NCBI GenBank assembly: GCA_041648755.1
Contig: JBAZOJ010000146.1
Span: 1 to 9,645, forward strand
Source: JBAZOJ01 sp041648755
Lineage (GTDB): Bacteria > Planctomycetota > B143-G9
Direction of reading: 5' to 3'
Length of the DNA stretch: 9,645 nucleotides
Positions within the stretch are counted from its first letter, which is position 1, and every line of letters starts with the position of its first letter. The notes under the pieces were generated by a model. That model ran no database searches. It saw only the letters and a list, made by a program, of their open reading frames with translations, and was not told the origin of the DNA. Made by a program: the position numbers and the translations under genes. Positions 1-5,330 of the stretch are shown in pieces.

Positions 1-956
1 TGAGTCTTCAGCGACGGGAAAGCCCCAATCGCGTTCGCCGTGACGAAGTCGTCCTCGAAGTTCTTCAGGCTGACACCTGTGGTTCCGGACTTCAGGAAAC
101 AATAGAGCGACCCTCCATAGGACAGGAAGTCCGGCGCAATTCCCGCCCCGCCAGAATCCGCGTTGATTCGCAGTGCAAGGGAATAAGCGACCGGATCAGA
201 GACATCGCGAATGCGGACGACAGTTCTCCCTTTTGCCTCGCCCCACGCCAACAAGCCCCGGTCAGTCCAGACAACTCCCGGAAGAGAACCATCCGGAAAA
301 TCGGCGCTGAAGCCGGACGGTGAAAAGGACTTCAGGAGTCGCTCTTCCAGGTTGGCGTCCCGCTTTGCCGCACGGTAATAAACCACGCAGTTGGCAGGGA
401 CCAGAAGTCGGTTCGAAAATGCCTCTGTCGCCGAGGCAGAAGTGGTTGAGGGAACGGAACCATTGCCAGACGACCTGAATACGGCATTGTCAGGAAACAG
501 CATGCCTGCAGTTGGGGAGATTCCAATGCTCACGGTAGCAGGCAATCCTTGGGCAAGCCACTCAATATCTGCCTTGTCCACAGTGCGGTCGGCCAGCACC
601 GGGAGAAGATTCCGAAGGAATAAATCAAGGGAGCTTCGCTGCAGTGCGAATTCCAGCGAGACGTAGTCCGGGCTGACGGTCACGTTGTGGCGATAGCATA
701 TAAGTGGAAGCGCTTGCGAAAATGCGGCTTTGCGCGGCCCGTTGACAAGGAGGCTCGCAGCCGCAAGCGCGGCTCCGCGTTGCTCCGCCTTGTCGAGGAC
801 AAGGCCTGCGCGATACACAATGAGGATCTCGACGTCATCGGCCGCGGTAGGCGAGATAAAGCGGATGAAATCAACCGGCCGCTCTTCCCCAATCCCGGCC
901 GTACAGAGAACGGCGACGAGAGACAGGGAAAGAGCGGCCGTAAGGGCCAGTCTCAT
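1..956 (-). CDS. Secreted M16-like peptidase homologue, probably inactive (3' end outside window)
   Basis: The frame stays open from the ATG at 954-956 to the left edge, so 318 codons are visible and the C-terminus is missing. Residues 1-22 form a signal peptide (Arg2, a hydrophobic Leu/Ala/Val core, then Cys-Thr-Ala-Gly). Residues 42-74 follow the beta strand-helix layout around the zinc site of M16 (pitrilysin/insulinase) peptidases. The segment GAALAAASLLVNG (61-73) aligns with the usual GxAHxxEHxLxxG, but the metal and catalytic positions are Leu64, Ala67 and Ser68. Residues 91-137 resemble the next M16 segment (an N-x-x-T-x-x-x-Y strand, then a helix ending in D-R-T-V-D-K-A-D-I). Residues 183-211 (P-A-N-C-V-V-Y-Y, then a Glu/Leu helix ending in F) match the strand that opens the second M16 domain. 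I infer a non-catalytic periplasmic M16-like subunit. No good Shine-Dalgarno precedes the ATG, and the gap from the aminotransferase stop is 11 bp, so translational coupling is plausible. Certainty is high for a real secreted CDS and moderate for the family. Confidence 0.62.
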   Translation of the reverse strand, partial: MRLALTAALSLSLVAVLCTAGIGEERPVDFIRFISPTAADDVEILIVYRAGLVLDKAEQRGAALAAASLLVNGPRKAAFSQALPLICYRHNVTVSPDYVSLEFALQRSSLDLFLRNLLPVLADRTVDKADIEWLAQGLPATVSIGISPTAGMLFPDNAVFRSSGNGSVPSTTSASATEAFSNRLLVPANCVVYYRAAKRDANLEERLLKSFSPSGFSADFPDGSLPGVVWTDRGLLAWGEAKGRTVVRIRDVSDPVAYSLALRINADSGGAGIAPDFLSYGGSLYCFLKSGTTGVSLKNFEDDFVTANAIGAFPSLKT

Positions 957-967
957 AGCGTGTCGGA

Positions 968-2086
968 CTACTTGAACTCCGCCGGGGGATTATCGGCCAG
1001 CGAGTTAAGAATATCGATGCCCTTCTTCAGGATGCAATCCTCAGTGGCGAACGAAATTCTGAAGTGGGTGTCGCGTTCCGAGAATTCCTTGCCCGGGATG
1101 ACAAGCACCTTGTTCTTGATCGCGAATTCGACGAACTGCGTCGAAGTGCCCCATGGCGCTTCCGGGAAGGCGTAGAATGCGCCCGCGGGCTTGGTCATCT
1201 TGAAGCGGTCTTTCAGCCCGTTGAATATGATGTCGCGCTTGGTGCGATAGCGAGCCAGGGTGGGCGCAAAGTCGTAGTCCATCATCACTGTGCCGATGCG
1301 CTGGGAAACTGATGGAGCGCAGACAAAGGAGAACTGCTGAATCTTGCGCATTTCCATAATCAGGTCTTTGGGACCCAGGGCAAAGCCGAGGCGCATGCCG
1401 GGCATTCCCGCAAACTTGGAGAATCCGCCCATTATCAGCACGTTCTTGTAGAACTTCGAAATCGTTGTGGGCTCGGAATCGTAGCAGAATCTCTCGTAAA
1501 TCTCGTCCGAGATGATTAGGATATCGTGTTTCACCGCAATCGCGGCAATCTGCTTGAGATTATCCTCGGAAATCACCGAGCCGGTCGGGTTGGACGGGGA
1601 GAGAATGAGAATCAGGCGGGTCTTGGGTGTGATCAGCTTTTCGATGTCCTCAGGACGGGGCTGGAAGTCAGGATAGGTGTCGTACTTCTTTGCCTTGGCG
1701 CCGAGAAAATTGGCCCAATGTTCGTAGATCATGAAGGCGGGCTCGGGGATGATTATCTCGTCCCCTTCCTCAAGCAGCGCGAAGAACGCTGTGAGGACGC
1801 CACCTGCCACCCCGGCAGTGATCATCACCTCTTCAGGGTTGACACCATAGTGATTGACATAGTGTTCAGCCACTTTTCCTCTGAGCGCCGGTATGCCCTG
1901 CGTCAGGGTGTAGCGGGTGAACCCCTCGTCAATAGCTCGGTGAGCCTCTGCTTTCGCGATTTCCGGAATGCTGAAGTCCGGCTGGCCGATGGACAGGTCG
2001 ATAGGATCTTTTATGGTGGCGCCCAATTCAAAGACCCTGCGGATTCCTGAGATCTTGATAGCGCTGGCGCGGTTCGATAGCCTCAC
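968..2086 (-). CDS. Class I/II PLP-dependent aminotransferase (aspartate aminotransferase-like)
   Basis: This cytoplasmic fold-type I enzyme would transfer an amino group between an amino acid and a 2-oxo acid. The exact substrate cannot be read from sequence. In the 372-residue form, the visible landmarks are: an N-terminal R-L-S-N-R-A-S-A-I motif typical of class I aminotransferases; D-L-S-I-G-Q-P-D-F (about 30-38); S-P-S-N-P-T-G with the cofactor-binding Asn near 166; S-D-E-I-Y-E with Asp194 and Tyr197; the Schiff-base Lys224 in G-G-F-S-K-F-A-G-M-P-G-M-R; and F-R-I-S-F-A with the carboxylate-binding Arg near 343. Length is close to the usual 380-400. A longer reading from TTG at 2110 would place the start in the T-run of the preceding terminator. 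GTG at 2084-2086 instead has GGAGG five bases upstream and begins where family members begin, so I chose it. The stop is TAG at 968-970. The M16-like gene follows 11 bp downstream, probably on the same mRNA. Confidence 0.95.
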   Translation of the reverse strand: MRLSNRASAIKISGIRRVFELGATIKDPIDLSIGQPDFSIPEIAKAEAHRAIDEGFTRYTLTQGIPALRGKVAEHYVNHYGVNPEEVMITAGVAGGVLTAFFALLEEGDEIIIPEPAFMIYEHWANFLGAKAKKYDTYPDFQPRPEDIEKLITPKTRLILILSPSNPTGSVISEDNLKQIAAIAVKHDILIISDEIYERFCYDSEPTTISKFYKNVLIMGGFSKFAGMPGMRLGFALGPKDLIMEMRKIQQFSFVCAPSVSQRIGTVMMDYDFAPTLARYRTKRDIIFNGLKDRFKMTKPAGAFYAFPEAPWGTSTQFVEFAIKNKVLVIPGKEFSERDTHFRISFATEDCILKKGIDILNSLADNPPAEFK

Positions 2087-2091
2087 GATCT

Positions 2092-2096
2092 CCTCC
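2092..2096 (-). promoter_or_regulatory. Ribosome binding site deciding the aminotransferase start
   Basis: On the minus strand GGAGG (within GGAGGAG) lies five bases before GTG at 2084-2086. It would be inside the coding sequence if the upstream TTG were used. It therefore supports the shorter, GTG-started protein. Confidence 0.8.
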
Positions 2097-2108
2097 AATC
2101 CTGGGAGC

Positions 2109-2136
2109 AAAAAAAACAGGGCGGCGGCCCTGTTTT
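2109..2136 (-). terminator. Rho-independent terminator after the small basic protein gene
   Basis: On the minus strand a perfect 10-bp stem (AAAACAGGGC at 2136-2127 pairing with 2122-2113, loop 2126-2123) runs straight into eight T residues at 2116-2109, four of which also pair in the stem. This is a textbook intrinsic terminator. It lies 14 bp past the stop of the 63-residue protein and about 22 bp before the aminotransferase GTG. Any transcript reaching the aminotransferase from the right must read through it. Confidence 0.9.
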
Positions 2137-2138
2137 CG

Positions 2139-2152
2139 TAGGCGAAAGCCTA
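2139..2152 (-). other. Small stem-loop over the stop codon, just before the terminator
   Basis: A 5-bp perfect stem (TAGGC pairing with GCCTA, four-base TTTC loop on the minus strand) includes the TAG stop of the small basic protein gene and sits two bases before the terminator hairpin. It makes a tandem hairpin pair. It could protect the 3' end or slow release, but no function is shown. Confidence 0.4.
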
Positions 2153-2341
2153 TTCTTCGGTCTTCTTGGCCTTCTTCTTCGCAACCATCTTGCGGTTGCC
2201 GATTTTCGGCATGCCATAGACAGTGCTCGACTCAGACCACTTGTCGTTTTCGCGTAGCTTGGCGATGCGCTCTTTCTTGGAAAGAACGTTGCGGTGGAAT
2301 GAACCGCCCGAAGCGATTCTCAGTGAAGGATGTATGGACAC
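2150..2341 (-). CDS. Small basic protein, Chlamydiae/Verrucomicrobia/Planctomycetes-type family
   Basis: This is a 63-residue, strongly basic, probably cytoplasmic protein. It begins MSIHPSLRIASGG, continues with an R-N-V-L-S-K-K-E-R-I-A-K-L helix, has a conserved-looking W near residue 34 and a Y-G-M-P-K-I segment (42-47), and ends in a Lys/Ala-rich tail with terminal acidic residues. These features match my memory of a family of about 60-residue small basic proteins found across the PVC group, whose role is not established (an RNA or ribosome link has been suspected). The start is GTG at 2339-2341, supported by AGGAGG (2347-2352) with a five-base spacer. The gene has its own consensus promoter upstream and a strong terminator directly downstream, so it appears to be expressed largely as a single-gene unit. 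That layout and the strong ribosome site suggest abundant expression (inference). Gene certainty is high and family certainty fairly high. Confidence 0.85.
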   Translation of the reverse strand: MSIHPSLRIASGGSFHRNVLSKKERIAKLRENDKWSESSTVYGMPKIGNRKMVAKKKAKKTEE

Positions 2342-2362
2342 GAGGACCTCCTAACGCGGCGC

Positions 2363-2390
2363 ATTATAGGAGCATATGCTTTTCTGTAAA
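2363..2390 (-). promoter_or_regulatory. Sigma70-type promoter of the small basic protein gene
   Basis: On the minus strand, TTTACA (-35, 2390-2385), a 16-bp spacer and a perfect TATAAT (-10, 2368-2363) precede the gene. Transcription would start near 2354-2356, almost at the AGGAGG ribosome site, giving a leader of only about 14-16 nt. The spacer holds a perfect 10-bp palindrome AGCATATGCT (2371-2380), which may be a binding site or chance. Confidence 0.8.
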
Positions 2391-2392
2391 GT

Positions 2393-2439
2393 AAAAAGGC
2401 CTTCTAAACGAGGGATACGGCCGGACGACCGAAGGACCT
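2393..2439 (-). terminator. Possible weak terminator after the SPOR-like gene
   Basis: On the minus strand AGGTCCTT (2439-2432) can pair with AAGGCCT (2403-2397) with one bulged T, enclosing a smaller CGG-TCGT-CCG hairpin, and is followed by a run of T (2397-2393). The long loop and the bulge make this uncertain. It overlaps no gene and lies 7 bp past the SPOR-like stop. Confidence 0.3.
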
Positions 2440-2445
2440 CAGCAG

Positions 2446-2985
2446 CTACTTCGGAGTCGGCGAGGACTGGATTTTCCAGAACTCCGCCTTTGGGAACCGC
2501 CCCGGAAACTGCTCCAGCACTCCCTTCCTGACAAGGCTTGCGTTTGACTCGTCTCCGGCTGTGAATTTCCCGACGGCAAGGCTGAAATCCCCTGAGGGTG
2601 TCTTGAAAATCTCTATGTTGGAGATGTTCTTCCCGGCAAGGTATGCCTTCTCCTCTGCGGCTTTTTTCTCAGCATCCGGGCCCGAGAAAGTGCGCAGGAA
2701 CAGGGCATAGACACATCCGGACTCGAACTTCGCGGTCGTATTGCCGGTACCGGAACCCGAGAACAGCCACTTCACGCCGAACACTGCGCCAAGCATCACA
2801 GCAACCGCCAGAATCGCAATTCCGGCGACAGCGGCAATTATTGACCAGGAAGGCGACTTAGGTGCTTCACCCGTTTCGGAATAGACGGTTACAACAGGCT
2901 TGGTGGGGCGCGTGTAGATGGGCACCCCATTTATTACGTGGTCCTTGTTACCGTTTTTCCCCTGGCTGGATTCTTCTTCTGGCAT
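2446..2985 (-). CDS. Single-pass membrane protein with C-terminal SPOR-like domain
   Basis: The 179-residue protein has a hydrophilic, acidic-then-basic N-terminal tail (1-46), one clear transmembrane segment (about 48-75, rich in Ala, Val and Ile), a short Gly/Ser/Thr linker, and a C-terminal domain at about 89-173. The last domain has the SPOR layout: a strand C-V-Y-A-L-F-L-R-T-F, a helix rich in Ala/Glu/Lys, a strand N-I-E-I-F, then G-D-F-S-L-A-V-G-K-F and a closing helix. SPOR domains bind denuded peptidoglycan glycan strands, often at division sites, from the periplasm. The topology here (N-terminus in, SPOR domain out) is the usual one for septal SPOR proteins. The specific role is not determined, and a divergent SPOR-like fold with another ligand is possible. 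The ATG at 2983-2985 has no usable spaced Shine-Dalgarno (AAAGG directly abuts it), and the promoter predicts a leaderless message. The gene is divergent from the ketoacyl synthase gene. Confidence 0.78.
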   Translation of the reverse strand: MPEEESSQGKNGNKDHVINGVPIYTRPTKPVVTVYSETGEAPKSPSWSIIAAVAGIAILAVAVMLGAVFGVKWLFSGSGTGNTTAKFESGCVYALFLRTFSGPDAEKKAAEEKAYLAGKNISNIEIFKTPSGDFSLAVGKFTAGDESNASLVRKGVLEQFPGRFPKAEFWKIQSSPTPK

Positions 2986-2992
2986 CCTTTGG

Positions 2993-3020
2993 ATTATAGC
3001 TCGATGGGTAACTCAGTCAA
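2993..3020 (-). promoter_or_regulatory. Promoter of the SPOR-like gene, predicted leaderless
   Basis: On the minus strand, TTGACT (-35, 3020-3015), a 16-bp spacer and TATAAT (-10, 2998-2993) form a near-consensus sigma70-type promoter. Only seven bases separate the -10 box from the A of the ATG at 2985. Normal start spacing would therefore put +1 on or next to the start codon. Confidence 0.8.
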
Positions 3021-3024
3021 CCTA

Positions 3025-3053
3025 TTTCGCTCCGCGCTCAAATAGGCTATAAT
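3025..3053 (+). promoter_or_regulatory. Promoter of the ketoacyl synthase / ABC ATPase genes
   Basis: A perfect TATAAT (-10, 3048-3053) is followed about seven bases later by GGAGGT (3061-3066), the ribosome site of the ATG at 3070. The best-placed -35 (TTTCGC, 3025-3030, 17-bp spacer) is poor, which suggests an activated or weak promoter. The predicted leader is only about 10 nt. Confidence 0.65.
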
Positions 3054-3069
3054 CGTCTCTGGAGGTACT

Positions 3070-4296
3070 ATGCCCTCAGTGATATCAGGAATGGCTGCGC
3101 TGACTCCGTTCTCCGCGACAGTGGAGGACCTGTTCGCCAATCTTTGGTCGCGGCGCCTGGCCTATGCAAAGCTGACCGGCCCAAAGTGGAAGACCATCGA
3201 GGGATTCAGGACTGATTCCGGCGGCGCCATCCCGGATGATCTCCGTGCGTCCGCCGTGGAATGCGCGGCATCGCTAGGGCTGGATCCCGTGTGTATCGGC
3301 GATTGCGGAGTATTCGCCGCCTTTGCGGCGCACCGGGCTCTGCAGTCAGCCGGGCTTTTCCCTGTGCCACCGGGAATCCGTATCGGGTTGGTCCTCGGGA
3401 CAAATTTCGGCGCCACGCCAAAGGTACAGGAGGCTCTCACCGCTGAGCGTGAAGGCCGCCCCGCAGGCGGCATGCTCGACTGCTACCTCTTCGAGAACGT
3501 TGCACGCAGGATCGCCTCCGCCCTGGGCCTTGACGGTCCCGTGTCGGCGCTGTCGCTATCGTGCGCCTCCGGCTGCGCTGTGATCGGCCAAGCCGAGCGG
3601 TACATCGAAACCTACGGCCTTGATGGCTGCCTGGCAGTCGGTACCGACGAACTGGACGTGTACATATTCTCGGGCCTGAACTCCCTGCGCGCGATGTCAC
3701 CGGAGAACATCGTCCGCCCCTGGGACAAGAACCGGAAGGGCACGATCTTCAGCGAAGGCGCGGGAGCAGTGCTGCTGCTGCGCCCGCAGGCATGCGAACG
3801 CCTCGAGGTCCCCTTGTTCGCATACGTTCGCGCCTGTCATCAGAATAACGACGGCTTCCACTTGAGTGCTCCGGACACAACGGCATCGGGAATCATCGAA
3901 CTGATGGAACACTCCATCGCCGCGTCCGGGATACCCAGGGAGAGCATTGACTTTGTCAACCTGCACGGCACTGGTACGCCCTACAATGACAAGATTGAGA
4001 CCCTTGCGATCACCAAGGTGTTCGGCGAGCGTGCGGCCACGCTGCCCGCAGCCGCAAACAAGGGTTCTCTCGGCCATTTGATGGGCGCTGCGGGAATTGT
4101 CGAGGCCATTTCAACCGTCATGTCGCTCAAGCTCGGAATTGTCCCCGCGACCGCCAATATCCTTGAGCGCGATGCCGACCTATGCATCGGCGTTTCTTCC
4201 GACGAGCGCTCCGGCCGCTACAGAACTGCGATGAAGACTTCCTACGGATTCGGTGGGACAAACTCCTGCCTCATCCTGGAGCGTGGCAATGCCTGA
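3070..4296 (+). CDS. Beta-ketoacyl-ACP synthase, FabF/KAS II-like
   Basis: This 408-residue thiolase-fold condensing enzyme would catalyse decarboxylative Claisen condensation of an acyl thioester with a malonyl-type extender in the cytoplasm. The full Cys-His-His triad is visible: Cys165 in L-S-L-S-C-A-S-G-C, His299 in N-L-H-G-T-G-T-P, and His336 in G-S-L-G-H-L-M-G-A-A-G, with conserved Lys331 (A-N-K-G). Other family blocks are G-T-D-E-L-D (191-196), R-P-W-D-K-N-R-K-G near 216-224 followed by S-E-G-A-G-A-V, and the C-terminal Y-G-F-G-G-T-N-S (392-399). Length is normal for KAS I/II. The start has GGAGGT four bases upstream (counting from GGAGG). No acyl carrier protein, reductase or dehydratase lies nearby, and an ABC ATPase overlaps its 3' end. 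This points to a specialised lipid or secondary-product role rather than the housekeeping fatty acid cluster (inference). The triad gives high confidence in the fold and chemistry, but the substrate is unknown. Confidence 0.95.
   Translation: MPSVISGMAALTPFSATVEDLFANLWSRRLAYAKLTGPKWKTIEGFRTDSGGAIPDDLRASAVECAASLGLDPVCIGDCGVFAAFAAHRALQSAGLFPVPPGIRIGLVLGTNFGATPKVQEALTAEREGRPAGGMLDCYLFENVARRIASALGLDGPVSALSLSCASGCAVIGQAERYIETYGLDGCLAVGTDELDVYIFSGLNSLRAMSPENIVRPWDKNRKGTIFSEGAGAVLLLRPQACERLEVPLFAYVRACHQNNDGFHLSAPDTTASGIIELMEHSIAASGIPRESIDFVNLHGTGTPYNDKIETLAITKVFGERAATLPAAANKGSLGHLMGAAGIVEAISTVMSLKLGIVPATANILERDADLCIGVSSDERSGRYRTAMKTSYGFGGTNSCLILERGNA
4278..4296 (+). promoter_or_regulatory. Overlap and ribosome site coupling ketoacyl synthase to ABC ATPase
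   Basis: GGAG (4278-4281) lies seven bases before ATG (4289-4291), while the upstream gene ends with TGA at 4294-4296, an 8-bp overlap. This start is preferred over an in-frame GTG at 4253. From the ATG the protein begins MPENLIAIKDLSKSYG, as ABC ATPases do, and the 12 extra residues of the longer reading lie wholly within the upstream gene. Confidence 0.75.
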
Positions 4297-5236
4297 AAAC
4301 CTCATCGCGATCAAGGATCTCTCTAAGAGCTACGGCGATATCCAGGCCCTGAAAGGCATGTCGCTTGAGCTCAGGCGCGGCGAAGTCCTCGGGCTCCTCG
4401 GCCCGAACGGAGCAGGCAAAACAACTTTGCTCAAAGCCGCGCTGGGGCTCGTGCCATATGAGTCGGGCTCGATCGAGTATTTCGGTGTACCCCATCGCCC
4501 TCCCCCGCCCGCCATCCGACGGCGCATCGGATACGTACCCCAGGAGATTGCATTGTACCAGGAGCTGACCGCGGCGGGTAATCTGTCGTTCTTCGGCTCG
4601 CTGTACGGGCTCGCAGGAGTTGAACTGAAGCAGGCCGTGGATAGTGCGCTTCAAACGGTGCAATTGACCGACAGCGCGGATCGCAAAGTTGACGGCTTCA
4701 GCGGAGGGATGAAGCGGAGGCTCAACATCGCCGCTGCCCTGCTGTCCAACCCGGAAGTTCTGCTGTGCGACGAGCCCACTGTCGGAGTTGACCCGCAAAG
4801 CCGGACGTTCATACTCCATTCTCTGGCGGGATTTGCGAGCAAAGGCGTGGCGGTGCTGTACTGCACGCATTATATGGAGGAAGCGGAATCGCTCTGCGAC
4901 AGGGTCGCCATACTGGACCACGGAAAACTTCTCGTATGCGGGACCAAGGCCGAAATCCACACGACCGTCAAGGGCCTCGACATCATCTCCATCGCGCTCG
5001 AAGGCAAATGGAACATCGGAGCGCTGGAGCTTGGGAAACTAACATTCGTCTCGCGCGTCATAAGCTCTGACGTCGGCCTGCAATTGTACGTGGAGGACGG
5101 GGAAAAGCGCATTGCCCCGATCCTTGATCATCTTGCGCGACACAACGCGGGTATCGCCGCCGTAAGCCTTGTGAGGCGCAACCTGGAGACGGTCTTCATG
5201 GAACTGACCGGACGCGAATTGCGGGATGGCGAGTAG
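4289..5236 (+). CDS. ABC transporter ATP-binding protein, ABC-2 export (CcmA-like) type
   Basis: The 315-residue cytoplasmic ATPase subunit has every motif intact: Walker A GPNGAGKT (38-45), Q-loop Gln85 in G-Y-V-P-Q-E, signature F-S-G-G-M (137-141), Walker B L-L-C-D-E-P (158-163), D-loop V-G-V-D (165-168), and H-loop His194 in C-T-H-Y-M-E-E-A-E. A C-terminal extension of about 95 residues (from about 222, ending in L-E-T-V-F-M-E-L-T-G-R-E-L) is typical of ATPases that pair with ABC-2 type permeases for export of drugs, polysaccharides or lipids. No permease gene is in the window, so the membrane partner must be encoded elsewhere. The overlap with the ketoacyl synthase suggests that the exported molecule may be its product (inference). 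Start choice is explained under the coupling site. Confidence 0.96.
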   Translation: MPENLIAIKDLSKSYGDIQALKGMSLELRRGEVLGLLGPNGAGKTTLLKAALGLVPYESGSIEYFGVPHRPPPPAIRRRIGYVPQEIALYQELTAAGNLSFFGSLYGLAGVELKQAVDSALQTVQLTDSADRKVDGFSGGMKRRLNIAAALLSNPEVLLCDEPTVGVDPQSRTFILHSLAGFASKGVAVLYCTHYMEEAESLCDRVAILDHGKLLVCGTKAEIHTTVKGLDIISIALEGKWNIGALELGKLTFVSRVISSDVGLQLYVEDGEKRIAPILDHLARHNAGIAAVSLVRRNLETVFMELTGRELRDGE

Positions 5237-5319
5237 TCTTCCTCACCTCCTGGGGGAGTCTGTGAAAATGAATAACTCGAGGCTTCGGCCCCTGCTGAAT
5301 AGAAGTTGGAGCAATTCAC
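5237..5319 (+). other. 83-bp gap before the giant secreted protein gene
   Basis: The gap contains a strong GGGGGAG motif (5252-5258) upstream of a short reading frame (see 5268-5330), a small GGC-TTCG-GCC hairpin (about 5281-5290) and no T-run. I see no convincing terminator and no TATAAT-type promoter. The giant gene may therefore be transcribed from the promoter before the ketoacyl synthase. Confidence 0.4.
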
Positions 5320-5330
5320 ATGAGATCTGA
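5268..5330 (+). CDS. Possible 20-residue leader peptide overlapping the next start
   Basis: ATG at 5268 is preceded by GGGGGAG ending nine bases upstream. It opens a 20-codon frame (M-N-N-S-R-L-R-P-L-L-N...) that stops at TGA 5328-5330, just past the ATG of the giant gene at 5320. A GTG two codons earlier is in the same frame. Overlap with the next start would allow translational coupling. The evidence is only the ribosome site and geometry, and the frame could easily be chance. Confidence 0.22.
   Translation: MNNSRLRPLLNRSWSNSHEI

Larger units (their letters stand above)
2992..3054. repeat. Inverted repeats in the divergent promoter region
   Basis: GATTATAGC (2992-3000) and GCTATAATC (3046-3054) are perfect 9-bp reverse complements that contain the two opposing -10 boxes. 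Nested inside, CCTATTT (3021-3027) and AAATAGG (3040-3046) form a perfect 7-bp inverted repeat with a 12-bp centre. The outer pair may simply reflect a shared extended -10 sequence. The inner pair overlaps the core of the plus-strand promoter and is an operator candidate. Confidence 0.45.

Noticed and set aside
687..1175. 162-codon open frame on the plus strand across two genes
   Set aside because: It spans the junction of the M16-like and aminotransferase genes, both convincing on the minus strand, and shows no motif or ribosome site of its own.
1526..2050. 174-codon open frame on the plus strand
   Set aside because: In-register antisense of the aminotransferase N-terminal half, which contains conserved PLP-enzyme motifs.
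3697..4077. 126-codon open frame on the minus strand
   Set aside because: In-register antisense of the ketoacyl synthase, which carries the catalytic residues on the plus strand.
3070..4296. Assigning the gene as housekeeping fabF
   Set aside because: The fold and triad fit, but the usual fatty acid neighbours are absent and H-G-T-G-T-P-Y-N-D differs from the H-G-T-S-T-P-x-G-D typical of FabF, so no gene symbol is given.
4271..4960. 229-codon open frame on the minus strand
   Set aside because: In-register antisense of the ABC ATPase, whose motifs are all intact on the plus strand.
5278..5292. Terminator between the ABC ATPase and the giant gene
   Set aside because: Only a 3-bp stem with a TTCG loop and no T-run follows, too weak to call a terminator.
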